From positions 1 to 33,615 of the forward strand of contig CAYIGH010000009.1 in NCBI GenBank assembly GCA_964362915.1: a stretch of 33,615 bases of DNA. Direction: 5' to 3'. A program made the translations under genes and the position numbers. The stretch comes from JAUSIK01 sp964362915 (lineage in GTDB: Archaea > Nanobdellota > Nanobdellia > Pacearchaeales > GW2011-AR1). This document shows positions 23,786-32,259 of the stretch, in pieces. Under the pieces are notes generated by a model that worked only from the letters and a program-made list of their open reading frames with translations, searched no databases and was not told the origin of the DNA. The first letter of the stretch is position 1; each line of letters opens with the position of its first letter.

Positions 23786-24124
23786 TTAACTCTTAAATCT
23801 GTTTTTGGTTATAATAATAGATTAGGTGGGTATAACGTCTTTCATAATCGAGTTATAGTTTCGGAAAAAGACGAGACTTTTAATTATCCTATTGAAAGAT
23901 TGCATAATTCAGTAAGAGCCAGAACAAAAACAATGCGAGGTTTTCATGGCTCTATAAATTCTGCAAACGCTATTATGAGGGGTTGGGAGATTTATTATAA
24001 TTTTATAACAAAACATCAGCAGATAAAATGCTGTCCTTATGAATTGGCTATTCCTGAATTGGCGGAAAGTTTGAAAGATGTTAAAAATAAATGGATTGCT
24101 TTAATTTACATGAGTAGACTATAA
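23786..24124 (+). pseudogene. C-terminal remnant of a DDE (IS6-like) transposase
   Basis: About 112 open codons ending at 24124, without a proper start. ERLHNSVRARTKTMRGFHG, then MRGWEIYYNFITKHQ and a final NKWIALI segment, match the last third of IS6-type DDE transposases, including the Glu of the DDE triad (E in IERLHN). The first two catalytic Asp residues are missing. It follows the methyltransferase tail in the same frame after a stop. Confidence 0.7.
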
Positions 24125-24385
24125 TTCTTTTACAACTAACGGAATATTCTTTAAATGAAAAATCGCATTGAAAAAGACTATGGCACAAACTCCTAACACA
24201 CCAGAGGAGATAACAAAAAGCGAACCCATACTATTGAAATTATCTAATTTTATCTGCCCAGAAAAGATAGCAATGCCGACCCCAATTGCGTAAGTAAATG
24301 CAATAATCACTGACGTAGATGCTATGACAAGATATTTTTGAAACTGAAGGTCTAATATATTTTTCTTTTTTATTTTGTCATCCAT
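24119..24385 (-). CDS. Small two-TM membrane protein
   Basis: An 88-aa protein with two hydrophobic helices (about 19-40 and 54-78) and a basic start MDDKIKKK. No known family. It begins one base after the stop of the upstream small membrane protein, so the two are translated together. Its stop overlaps the end of the transposase remnant by 6 bp. Confidence 0.55.
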   Translation of the reverse strand: MDDKIKKKNILDLQFQKYLVIASTSVIIAFTYAIGVGIAIFSGQIKLDNFNSMGSLFVISSGVLGVCAIVFFNAIFHLKNIPLVVKEL

Positions 24386-24386
24386 T

Positions 24387-24563
24387 TTAATCGCTAAACG
24401 TCCAAGCCATTAAAATTATTCCAATAATTACAGAAATTGCAGTTACTGGCAGACCAATTAGATACTCTCTATTCAATAAAATAGGAATAGTCCCTATTAT
24501 CCCGAACAAGGTTAATAATACGCCGATGACTCCCCAAACAGTTTTGTTTTTTCTTTTAGCCAT
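24387..24563 (-). CDS. Small two-TM membrane protein downstream of transketolase
   Basis: A 58-aa protein beginning MAKRKNKTVWGVIGVLLTL, with two hydrophobic helices. An in-frame ATG at 24644 would add 27 charged residues. I chose 24563 because GAGGG (24572-24568) precedes it, although the spacing is short. It lies downstream of transketolase on the same strand. No family recognised. Confidence 0.55.
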   Translation of the reverse strand: MAKRKNKTVWGVIGVLLTLFGIIGTIPILLNREYLIGLPVTAISVIIGIILMAWTFSD

Positions 24564-24684
24564 CTCTCCCTCTTTTTTATAATATTGATTAGGATTTTCT
24601 GCTTTAAATTTCTTTTGTTTTTCATTTTTTAACATTTTCAGCACCCTTTAACTTTACAATGTAGGAAAAGGGTGGAAGTTTTTT

Positions 24685-26529
24685 TTAAATAATAGATCTA
24701 ACAGTATCTGCTATATATTTTGCATTTATTTTATATTTTTCCAATAATTCTTCCCGGGTTCCTGAATGAGGTATCTCTTGAATATAAAGGTGTTTTATTT
24801 GGATATTGCTATTTGCTAATTCGTCTAGAAGCATTTCTCCGATTCCGCCCTCTTTATAATGGTCTTCTGTTATAATCAACTTATTTCCATGCTGTCTGAT
24901 AAAAGAGATAAATTTGCGTATTTCTAAAGGTTTTATACAATAGAGATCTATTAATGCTACTTGGATGTTTTGCTTTTTTAGAATTTCATATGCTTTGAGA
25001 GATTCATGAAGTGTTATGCCTGCTCCTATTAAAGTTATATTATCTTCATTTGATTGTTTTAAAATTTTAAATTCTCCAAGCGGAAAGTTTTCTGTCGGCT
25101 GATAGACTATAGGAGTTTTAGGGCGAGTTGTTCTTATATACTTTAAGCCTTTTGTGTTTGCTGCTAGATGAACAAGCTTTTCTGTTGAGACCGCATCTGA
25201 AGGATAGAGGATTATTGATTTTGGAATTGACCTGAACATTGCAATATCTTCTAAACCCATTTGAGAAACGCCATCTTGACCAATTGAAACGCCTGCGTGA
25301 GAGCCGCAGATTGTAAAGCTCGGATTAGAAAGAGATGCCATTCTTATTTGATCGTGGGCTCTTGTTAGAAATGCTGCAAATGATGAAGCAAAAACATTGA
25401 ATCCTTTTTTTGATAAACCTAGAGCCATGCCAATCATATTTTGTTCTGCAATAAATGCCTCAATAAATTGTTTTGAGGTTTTTTTCTTTACCTCTTCTGA
25501 ACGTGTTGAATTACTTACTTCTGCATCAATTGCTATTATATTATGATCTGCTTTTGCTAATGCTGCCAGGGCATTTCCATATGCTTGTCTTGTAGCTATC
25601 TCTTCTTTTAACTTATATTTTGTTAATTGCGGAATCTTCTTGTTATTTTCTTTATTATTATCTTTCTTTATTATAGGATTCGGAATTTTTTGAGAAATAA
25701 TAGGCATTTTTTCTGCAGATAGATTTTTTAATGCTTTTTCAAGCTCTTTTCCATTTAATACTTTTCCGTGCCAGCCATTTTTATCTTCAATAAACTTTAC
25801 ACCTCTTCCTTTAATTGTTTTTGCTATTATTATTATCGGCTTAGATGATTTTCTTGATTTTTCAAATGCATTTATAATCTGGGCTATATTATGGCCATTT
25901 ATTGCTATAGTTTCCCAGCCAAATTCCTTGAATCTTGATTCATAGGCTTTGATATCATGGCTGTACATTGTATCTCCTGTTTGGCCTAATCTATTGACAT
26001 CGAGAATTGCTATTAGATTATTTAAATTATAATAAAATGCTAATTGTAGGGCCTCGTAGATTGAGCCTTCTGAACTTTCTGAATCTCCGAGCAAAACATA
26101 TGTTTTATAATTTTTTTTATTTAATTTTCCTGCCAGTGCCATCCCTGTCCCTATAGACAAGCCCTGTCCTAAAGAACCAGTTGCTATTTTTATCCAAGGA
26201 AGTAAAGAAGATGGTATTGGATGGCCTTCCAACGGGCTTGATAGTTTTCTTAAGGTTAAAAGATTTTGTCTGATACAGTTTGCTCTTTGAAGAGCAGCGT
26301 ATAAAATTGGGGCAGCATGGCCCTTGCTTAGGATAAATTCATCATTATCAGGGTTATTCGGATTTTTTGGATCAAACGACATTTCATGAAAAAATAGAAC
26401 TGACATTAATTCAGCGCAAGAAAGGCAGGAAGAAAGATGTCCACTACCTGCTGCAGTTGTCATTTCTAGGACATCACGCCTTAGAATATTTGCTATATCT
26501 TGAAATTCTTTTTCAATATGATTTAACAT
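24685..26529 (-). CDS. tkt: Transketolase (full-length, single polypeptide)
   Basis: Thiamine-diphosphate enzyme moving two-carbon units between sugar phosphates. From MLNHIEKEFQD the protein has 614 aa. The N-terminal domain has SKGHAAPILYAAL, the cofactor motif LLGDSESSEGSIYEALQLAF and DVNRLGQTGD. The pyrimidine domain has EAFIAEQNMIGMALGLSKKG and QDGVSQMGLEDIAMFRSIP. A Lys/Asn-rich linker (about 290-310) joins the halves that many archaea encode as two genes. I prefer this start to one 31 codons upstream (26622) because GAGGG (26538-26534) is well placed and the extra codons cover the TATA box at about 26603-26594. Confidence 0.93.
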   Translation of the reverse strand: MLNHIEKEFQDIANILRRDVLEMTTAAGSGHLSSCLSCAELMSVLFFHEMSFDPKNPNNPDNDEFILSKGHAAPILYAALQRANCIRQNLLTLRKLSSPLEGHPIPSSLLPWIKIATGSLGQGLSIGTGMALAGKLNKKNYKTYVLLGDSESSEGSIYEALQLAFYYNLNNLIAILDVNRLGQTGDTMYSHDIKAYESRFKEFGWETIAINGHNIAQIINAFEKSRKSSKPIIIIAKTIKGRGVKFIEDKNGWHGKVLNGKELEKALKNLSAEKMPIISQKIPNPIIKKDNNKENNKKIPQLTKYKLKEEIATRQAYGNALAALAKADHNIIAIDAEVSNSTRSEEVKKKTSKQFIEAFIAEQNMIGMALGLSKKGFNVFASSFAAFLTRAHDQIRMASLSNPSFTICGSHAGVSIGQDGVSQMGLEDIAMFRSIPKSIILYPSDAVSTEKLVHLAANTKGLKYIRTTRPKTPIVYQPTENFPLGEFKILKQSNEDNITLIGAGITLHESLKAYEILKKQNIQVALIDLYCIKPLEIRKFISFIRQHGNKLIITEDHYKEGGIGEMLLDELANSNIQIKHLYIQEIPHSGTREELLEKYKINAKYIADTVRSII

Positions 26530-26598
26530 TAATCCCTCTTTTATAATTTTAATAAATAGATTGTGGAATATAAAAATCTTGGGATGGTGGGAGTTTAT

Positions 26599-26620
26599 AT
26601 AGTAACTATTAGATAGTAAC
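26599..26620. promoter_or_regulatory. Direct repeat next to the transketolase TATA box
   Basis: ATAGTAAC occurs twice, at 26599-26606 and 26613-26620, 14 bp apart, touching the minus-strand TATA box (CTATATAAAC, about 26603-26594). It may bind a regulator of tkt. Short AT-rich repeats are frequent, so this is only a candidate. Confidence 0.3.
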
Positions 26621-26658
26621 AATATAAAAAGGTTTTTAATTTAAATTTAGTGTGTTAA

Positions 26659-26736
26659 GCAGATTTTACTTTTGTCGGTGCTTTGACTGGCGATGAACAA
26701 TTTAAGGATAGAGAAAATGTGGAGCTTGTTAAATAA
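26659..26736 (+). pseudogene. C-terminal remnant of a PIN-domain (VapC-like) protein
   Basis: After a TAA (26656-26658) a 25-codon open stretch contains LTGDEQFKDRENVELVK and a TAA at 26734-26736. TGDxxF followed by a short strand is the common end of PIN-domain RNases, whose last acidic residue is in TGD. Nothing upstream supports an intact gene. In the rest of 26530-26845 I see only the tkt promoter. Confidence 0.35.
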
Positions 26737-26845
26737 TCTTATTCTTTTTTTATAATTTTCAATAGTATTTCATGATCAACTTCTTGGAAATAGTGCTTAT
26801 AAACCTATCTTAAAGACTTAAATATATGCTCAACTTATTAATTTT

Positions 26846-27445
26846 ATGCCAGATAGAAAGGGATATATTGTTGAGAGAGGTATTATAGTAATACATAGAG
26901 AGTTAACTGAGTTAGATTTATTTTTGAAGAAGTTTCTTGATGTTTTAAATAAATATAGTGATTATCTTGTTGTAAGCGGTTTTGTAAGTATTTGCAGTGG
27001 TAGAACACGAGCTACAGAAGATATTGATGTTTTAGCCCCTGTTATTAAAAAAGAAGAATTTGGAAAATTGCTTAAGGATTTAAAAGAAAATAAGTTTTGG
27101 TGTTATCAAGGAGATGATATTGATGAAATTTATTCTTACATTGAAAAAATGATGAATATCAGATTTGCAGAGCAAGATACAATGTTTCCAAATATAGAAT
27201 TTATTCCAATTAACAAACTGAAAAAAGCAAAGTATTTTGAATTTACACATCCTCAGAAGATTAAAGTAAAGGGTTTTGAATTTAAAATTCCGCCTATTGA
27301 ATTTGAAATATTATATAAGGAAATTATTTTAAATGGTAACAAGGATATTGCAGATGCAAGGCATCTCAGAACATTTTTTAGCGATATTCTTGATGAAAAG
27401 AAATTTAAAGAGTATGAACCTATTATAAAAGGAGAATTAAAGTGA
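26846..27445 (+). CDS. Nucleotidyltransferase-fold protein (AbiEii/DUF6036-like)
   Basis: A 199-aa protein. VSGFVSICSGRTRATEDIDVL (in parts, about 42-62) contains the S-x-R-x-T-x-DID pattern of nucleotidyltransferase-fold toxins such as AbiEii/MenA relatives. The downstream ORF starts at GTG overlapping its stop by 4 bp. A TATA-like box at 26818-26826 lies 23 bp before the ATG, indicating a leaderless transcript. It probably forms a two-gene toxin-antitoxin or similar module. The catalytic core is recognisable; the substrate is unknown. Confidence 0.65.
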   Translation: MPDRKGYIVERGIIVIHRELTELDLFLKKFLDVLNKYSDYLVVSGFVSICSGRTRATEDIDVLAPVIKKEEFGKLLKDLKENKFWCYQGDDIDEIYSYIEKMMNIRFAEQDTMFPNIEFIPINKLKKAKYFEFTHPQKIKVKGFEFKIPPIEFEILYKEIILNGNKDIADARHLRTFFSDILDEKKFKEYEPIIKGELK

Positions 27446-27645
27446 CAAAACCAAAAACCGATGTAGACTATGTTGTATTATATGCCAAGAGGCTAAAAGA
27501 AGATGGCTCTTTATTTAAGAAACAAAAGATATTAATAGAAAGCCAGATGAAATCTAGTAAAGAGATATTTAAAAATAGGTTTGGGATGGGCAAGGAATTT
27601 TTGACTAATGCGCGAGTGTATTTAAAAAGGCTGGAGATGATTTAA
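27442..27645 (+). CDS. Small helical partner of the nucleotidyltransferase
   Basis: A 67-aa basic, helical protein with a GTG start in the overlap GTGA (27442-27445). The segment LFKKQKILIESQMKSSKEIF precedes a Gly-containing C-terminal part (FGMGKEFL). No family known. Close coupling to the nucleotidyltransferase suggests the two proteins work together, for example as an antitoxin or adaptor. Confidence 0.55.
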   Translation: MTKPKTDVDYVVLYAKRLKEDGSLFKKQKILIESQMKSSKEIFKNRFGMGKEFLTNARVYLKRLEMI

Positions 27646-27689
27646 TAAAAATCAGTTTCTACTTTATATCTTTTCTACCACTTCTTTTC

Positions 27690-28377
27690 TTAATTTGAAA
27701 GTTCTTTTAGAGAATATGGCAAAATTTTTTGAGTGCCTTCGGCACTAACTTTTACCCCACGAGCCCCACTGTCGTCGCTGAGATTCCCGTCGCCATCGAA
27801 ATCAAACCCGAAGTCAAGATCCCCGAACCACATTTGAGTTAAAAGTGTTCCATCTTGTTTATCAACTATCTTTTTATTAACTGGATAAACTGTTATAGGA
27901 ACTCCATTAAGTTCTATATATTTTCCAGCTTGGTCTTTTAATGCAAATTCTAAAACTTCTGGAGCTTCAGATGTAGAAATTTCGAAGGAATCTCTTGATG
28001 GAAGAATTATAACTTGTCTTTCTGAATGAGCTCTATTTTTGTCTTGTTCTGCTTGTCTTGAGGATTCTTCATATTCTCTTTGAGTTTCTGTATTAAAATA
28101 ACTTCCGTTTCTATTTGCCTCTGAATTTAATAATCTTGATTTTAATCTCATTAATGGAAGCTGTCCTTTTATATGCTCAAATCCTAGCGATGTCCATGTT
28201 CCATAACTTTTTCCTATGTTTTCTTTTCCTTTAGTTTGCAATCTTGCATAAGCCTCGTCTCTTGGAGATATTAATTCAGCTTCTAATTCTTTTAGTGCCT
28301 GAATTGCAGTATAAAAATCAGTAATACGCTTCTACAACTCTTCCTAACCCGTTAATATCTGCGAGTGTTTTTACCAT
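27690..28377 (-). pseudogene. Hypothetical gene with a +1 frameshift at TAC-TGA-T
   Basis: ATG at 28377 reads MVKTLADINGLGRVVEAYY and meets TGA at 28320-28318. Skipping one base continues as DFYTAIQALKELEAEL and then the long open frame to 27690, about 228 residues overall. The later part has an acidic loop (DFGFDFDGDGNLSDDSG) like an EF-hand, and a GC-rich patch at about 27750-27840 that is unlike the gene around it. It is either a decayed gene, a sequencing slip or a programmed +1 shift at a stop codon. Without the shift an internal TTG at 28241 gives 183 aa. Confidence 0.55.
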
Positions 28378-28443
28378 GATTTTATTTATAAATCAGGCTT
28401 TTTAAATCTTCCTATTTTGTTACTATTAAGAAGTTAATTAATC

Positions 28444-28878
28444 TTAATAAACAAACGGAATAAAGCGCTTTGTTCTTTTTCTATATGATGCATAACGCTT
28501 GCCGAAATGCTCTTCGAGAAGATTTTCTTCTATTGCTGTCCTATAATTTATAGCTGGAAGGAAGAAGAACATTACTGTAATAACTGCGAAAAAATTTGAT
28601 AAAGCTAGTGCAACTCCCAGCAATTCAAGAAATAATCCGGTATAGGAGGGATGCCCCATATATTTGTAAGGACCTTTATCAACTAATTTATGATCTTTGT
28701 GAACAGAGACAATTGGAGTGAATAACCTGCCTAATGTCTTTATCGACCATTGCCTTAGACTGAATCCAGCCACCATTAAAACTAATCCAAGATAACTTGT
28801 ATTAATAAAAAATTGGCCGATATTATTGTATGCTATTATAAATGAATAAACTAATGGAATAAGTATACCTAATATCAC
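28444..28878 (-). CDS. Isoprenylcysteine methyltransferase (ICMT/PEMT)-like membrane protein
   Basis: A polytopic membrane protein of the ICMT/phospholipid methyltransferase superfamily. Its signature is near the C-terminus: GPYKYMGHPSYTGLFLELLG, followed after a hydrophobic stretch by the conserved Glu residues in EENLLEEHFG and the basic end YRKRTKRFIP. The GTG at 28878 gives 144 aa, but the frame stays open upstream with DKGSFF, a segment I recall as conserved in the family, so the true start probably lies further up, overlapping the M16 gene. Target lipid or protein unknown. Confidence 0.75.
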   Translation of the reverse strand: MILGILIPLVYSFIIAYNNIGQFFINTSYLGLVLMVAGFSLRQWSIKTLGRLFTPIVSVHKDHKLVDKGPYKYMGHPSYTGLFLELLGVALALSNFFAVITVMFFFLPAINYRTAIEENLLEEHFGKRYASYRKRTKRFIPFVY

Positions 28879-28931
28879 AAGAAAAAATGATCCTTTATCG
28901 CTTATTTTTCCTTCTTTTGGCTTATACTTTC

Positions 28932-30212
28932 TTATTCTTTTAGCGGGTCTCTTATTAAAAGAACATAATTTTCGTCTTCTCTGTTTTTTGGCAAGTATCT
29001 TTGTGCAATTTCTCTTACATCCTTTACAGTTACTTTAGCCATATTTGTTAAATATTCTTCTTTTGTCATGCCATAGTCTAGTTTAAATTCTACTACGCTA
29101 TTTACAATGCTGCCATTAGTTTCAAATTCAATGGCTGCTCCATATCTCAGTCTATTTTTAGAATCAAGAAGTTCATCTTCACTTATTGATTCCTCACCTA
29201 GTTTTTTTATTTGATTGAATATTGCTCCAATTGCTTCGCTTTGCCTTGTTGAATGAATATTTCCATTTATTAGTATGGCTCCGGCATTATTTTTCCCAGC
29301 ATATTTACTTCCTATACTATATGCTAATCCTCTCTTCTCGCTTATTTCTTTAAAAAGCCTGGAATTTGTACTTCTTCCTAAGATTAAATTTAGCAAAGCT
29401 GTTGCGTAAGTTCCTTCATTTCCAAGAGGCGGGACTATAAAACCTATATCTATCTCAGAGTTACTTTCGTTTAGGTTATCTTTATTTATTAAATCCGGAG
29501 CAGGAGAGTGCATTGCTACTCTCTTTTCTAATGGGCTGACAGAGGGAAAACAAAATCTTTTGTTTTTTTCACTTTGTTTATCAGAAAAATATTTTGCAAT
29601 AAGCTCTTCTGCATTTGCTGGAAGTTTTCCTGCAAGAATCAAATCTGCATTATCCGGACTATACCCTTTAGAATGAAATTTTTTCAGAGTTTCTTGATTA
29701 GCATTTGAAACAGTCTCCTCATTACCTAAAACAAAATAAGTGTGAAAATTATTTCTGTATAACGCATTAATAAATCTCATAGTATCAGAAAATTCTGGTT
29801 TGCTCTTTTTATCAGATATTTCTCTTAAGACTCTTTGCCTTTCGATATCTATTACTTTTTTATCAAGTCTTGGATGGAAGGCTATTTGAGAGCTAAAATC
29901 TAAAAATCTTTCTAAATCTTCTGGGAATATTCCTGCGATATAACAGGTATGTGATTGTGATGTAAAAGCATTTGATACAGGGAATTTAGCCCTTATTTTT
30001 TTTATTTCTTCTGGCGTATATCTCTCTGACCCCCCATTTATTATATTATGTTCTAAAAAATGAGCTAATCCTTCTTCATCCTGCTTTTCATGAACTCCAC
30101 CGTAATGGAACCTTAATTGGCCAAAGATTGTTTGTGTTGGGGTACTTTGCAAGGCTACAACTAGGCCATTATCTAATTTGTATTCTCTATAATTTTCATC
30201 TGAATTTTCCAT
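28932..30212 (-). CDS. M16-family zinc metallopeptidase
   Basis: A 426-aa protein. The inverted zinc motif H51-F-L-E54-H55 (GLAHFLEH) is intact, and the third ligand is E131 in ERQRVLREI (E124 also conserved). The C-terminal half has the related non-catalytic fold with RLFKEISEKRGLAYSI, the Arg/Tyr segment that binds substrate. Members degrade peptides or process precursors. No signal peptide, so cytoplasmic. It shares a single TATA box with zwf. Confidence 0.9.
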   Translation of the reverse strand: MENSDENYREYKLDNGLVVALQSTPTQTIFGQLRFHYGGVHEKQDEEGLAHFLEHNIINGGSERYTPEEIKKIRAKFPVSNAFTSQSHTCYIAGIFPEDLERFLDFSSQIAFHPRLDKKVIDIERQRVLREISDKKSKPEFSDTMRFINALYRNNFHTYFVLGNEETVSNANQETLKKFHSKGYSPDNADLILAGKLPANAEELIAKYFSDKQSEKNKRFCFPSVSPLEKRVAMHSPAPDLINKDNLNESNSEIDIGFIVPPLGNEGTYATALLNLILGRSTNSRLFKEISEKRGLAYSIGSKYAGKNNAGAILINGNIHSTRQSEAIGAIFNQIKKLGEESISEDELLDSKNRLRYGAAIEFETNGSIVNSVVEFKLDYGMTKEEYLTNMAKVTVKDVREIAQRYLPKNREDENYVLLIRDPLKE

Positions 30213-30232
30213 AAAATTTATCCAATAGGCAG

Positions 30233-30242
30233 TTATATAAAT
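30233..30242. promoter_or_regulatory. Shared TATA box between M16 peptidase and zwf
   Basis: TTATATAAAT lies centrally in the 50-bp divergent gap. Its centre is about 25 bp from each ATG (30212 and 30263). It is nearly palindromic, so one box could direct both leaderless transcripts. Another TATATATAA at 30251-30260 is too close to the zwf start to serve it. Confidence 0.55.
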
Positions 30243-30262
30243 CTTTCTTTTTATATATAAAA

Positions 30263-31624
30263 ATGGAAAAGAAAGAGGTTACATTTGTTCTATTTGGCGG
30301 GACAGGAGATTTAACTAAAAGGAAGCTTGTTCCTGCGATTGCTAATTTAGTTCATGAAGGCAGAATAAGGGAAGATTCTACTATAATTGGGGTTTCTAGA
30401 AAAAAGTTTGGCGATAATGAATATAAGAGATATTTGGTTGATTCTATTAAGGATGAGAGAGATAAAGAATATATTAAAAAATTAGATATCAAGTTTTTTA
30501 ATGGGGATTTTACAAGAGCTGGATTGAAAGGATTGAATGAGCTGATGAGAAAATGTGAAATTGGCGGATGTAATAGGATTTACTATCTGGCTGCTAGTTT
30601 TCAATTTTTTCCTAATATTGTGGAAGAATTGAAAAGGCAAGGTCTGGATAAACAAAGGAAGGGCTTTACAAGAATTGTTTTTGAGAAGCCATTTGGGAGC
30701 AGTTTAAAGTCTGCTAAGGAATTAGACGAATGCATTTGCCATGTTTTCAGCGAGGAGAATGTTTTTAGGCTGGATCATTATTTGGCAAAGGAAACTGTGC
30801 AGAATTTAAATGTATTAAAGTTCACTAATCCTATTATTTATAATAATTTCAGCAATAAGTTTATTGACTCAATTGAGGTTATTGTTGATGAGGATTTAGG
30901 GGTTGGAAATAGGATAGGATATTACAATGACGCTGGAGCTATAAAAGATATGATTCAGAGCCATTTATTGCAGATTTTATCTTTGCTTTTAATGGAAAGA
31001 CCGTCAAACTTAGAGCATTCCGAAGTACATGACGAAAAAGTTAAGATATTAAATAATTTAGAAGTAATGCCTGCTAAAAATCATCTATTAGGACAATATA
31101 AAAGCTATGAAAAAGAGGCTAGAGAGTCAGTGTTGCCTGCGAAAAAGATAGAAACTTTCGCAAGAATAGAGTTAAATTGTAAAAGTAAAAGATGGCAAGG
31201 AGCAAGATTGATTTTGAGAACAGGAAAGAAATTAAAGAAAAAATATGGACAAATAAGAATTAATTTTAAATCATTGAAAAATTTTAAACATAATCTGAAT
31301 AATATTAGTGATAATAAAATAATAATAGATATCTATCCAAAACAAGATGTTGTTTTATTGATGAATACTAGCGAGCCATTTGAAAACGGGAAAATAAAAA
31401 AAGTTAAATTTGAATTCTGCAGGGAATGTGAGTTTGGACCGAATACTAAGAATGAATATGCTGTTTTATTGTGGGAAATTATTGAAGGAAATAAGATGTT
31501 ATTTGCTAGAGCAGATGAATTAAAACAAAGCTGGAGTATTGTTGAGAAAATTGAGAAAATGCAAGATAAAATCAGATTTGTTTATTATGGAGATGGAGAA
31601 GAGCCAGAAGAGTTTAAAATATAA
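30263..31624 (+). CDS. zwf: Glucose-6-phosphate 1-dehydrogenase
   Basis: Oxidises glucose 6-phosphate to 6-phosphogluconolactone, producing NADPH. This 453-aa enzyme has the nucleotide motif GGTGDLTKRKL (12-22), EKPFG (141-145), the substrate signature RLDHYLAKE (169-177; D171, H172, K176) and catalytic H234 in GAIKDMIQSH. It is slightly shorter than bacterial enzymes (about 490 aa). Most archaea lack Zwf. Pgl lies 12 kb away and no gnd is in the window, so the product may be used by a gnd elsewhere or the pathway may end at 6-phosphogluconate. The promoter is shared with the M16 gene. Confidence 0.95.
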   Translation: MEKKEVTFVLFGGTGDLTKRKLVPAIANLVHEGRIREDSTIIGVSRKKFGDNEYKRYLVDSIKDERDKEYIKKLDIKFFNGDFTRAGLKGLNELMRKCEIGGCNRIYYLAASFQFFPNIVEELKRQGLDKQRKGFTRIVFEKPFGSSLKSAKELDECICHVFSEENVFRLDHYLAKETVQNLNVLKFTNPIIYNNFSNKFIDSIEVIVDEDLGVGNRIGYYNDAGAIKDMIQSHLLQILSLLLMERPSNLEHSEVHDEKVKILNNLEVMPAKNHLLGQYKSYEKEARESVLPAKKIETFARIELNCKSKRWQGARLILRTGKKLKKKYGQIRINFKSLKNFKHNLNNISDNKIIIDIYPKQDVVLLMNTSEPFENGKIKKVKFEFCRECEFGPNTKNEYAVLLWEIIEGNKMLFARADELKQSWSIVEKIEKMQDKIRFVYYGDGEEPEEFKI

Positions 31625-31628
31625 AAGA

Positions 31629-31638
31629 TTTATATATA
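31629..31638 (+). promoter_or_regulatory. TATA box of the DoxX-like gene
   Basis: TTTATATATA centred 24 bp before ATG 31658 and immediately after the zwf stop. It argues for an independent leaderless message and against the upstream TTG at 31640 as start. Confidence 0.5.
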
Positions 31639-31657
31639 CTTGAGTATTTTATTTGTT

Positions 31658-32143
31658 ATGCAAAAGGAAAATTATATATGGGGATTTTTAAGATTGGGAC
31701 TGGGGCTAATTTTTCTTTGGGCTTTTTTTGATAAACTGTTTGGACTTGGTTTTGCCACTGCCTCTGATAAGTCCTGGCTTGGAGGAACTTCGCCAACTTT
31801 TGGTTTCCTTAAATTCGGTGCTCATGGCCCATTTGCTTCTTTTTATAATGCTATTGCAGGCAATATTATTGTGGATTTATTATTTATGGGCGGCTTATTA
31901 TTTATCGGTATTGCTCTTACATTTGGTATTTTAGTCAGACTTGGGGGTTCTATAGGGATTCTTATGCTATTTTTAATGTGGACTGCATTATTGCCGCCGG
32001 AAAATCATCCATTTTTAGATGAGCATATTATCTATATTCTAGTTATAATAGGACTTATATTAACTGATTCCGGGCGTTATTTAGGATTTGGGAGACTATG
32101 GTCTAATCTGAAGATTGTAAGAAAATATAAAATTCTTAGGTAA
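31658..32143 (+). CDS. DoxX-like four-TM membrane protein
   Basis: A 161-aa protein starting MQKENYIWGFLRLGLGLIFL. Four hydrophobic helices are seen, with the family-typical start RLGLGLIFLWAFFDKL and a Gly-rich third helix. DoxX-family proteins are linked to quinone or thiosulfate redox chemistry in some species, but most are uncharacterised. It has its own TATA box. I see no redox partner nearby. Confidence 0.7.
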   Translation: MQKENYIWGFLRLGLGLIFLWAFFDKLFGLGFATASDKSWLGGTSPTFGFLKFGAHGPFASFYNAIAGNIIVDLLFMGGLLFIGIALTFGILVRLGGSIGILMLFLMWTALLPPENHPFLDEHIIYILVIIGLILTDSGRYLGFGRLWSNLKIVRKYKILR

Positions 32144-32259
32144 GAGCGAGAAAACCGTGCTTTTTATTTCTTCTTCATTTTTTGTTTGGGATATATAGGT
32201 TATGTAAAAATAAAGGGGACGTTAACAATAAAATAACACCCTTTTCCATTTTAAAGATT

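Noticed and set aside
23821..23865. Third copy of the TATAGT element
   Set aside because: GTCTTTCA and GTTATAG occur here, but the spacing and ends do not match, and the sequence is read through by the transposase remnant.
26529..26622. Longer transketolase start at 26622
   Set aside because: The extra 31 codons cover the TATA box and lack a ribosome binding site; the start at 26529 has GAGGG.
31640..31657. TTG start of the DoxX-like protein at 31640
   Set aside because: It would be only about 6 bp from the TATA box; ATG at 31658 has the right spacing for a leaderless transcript.
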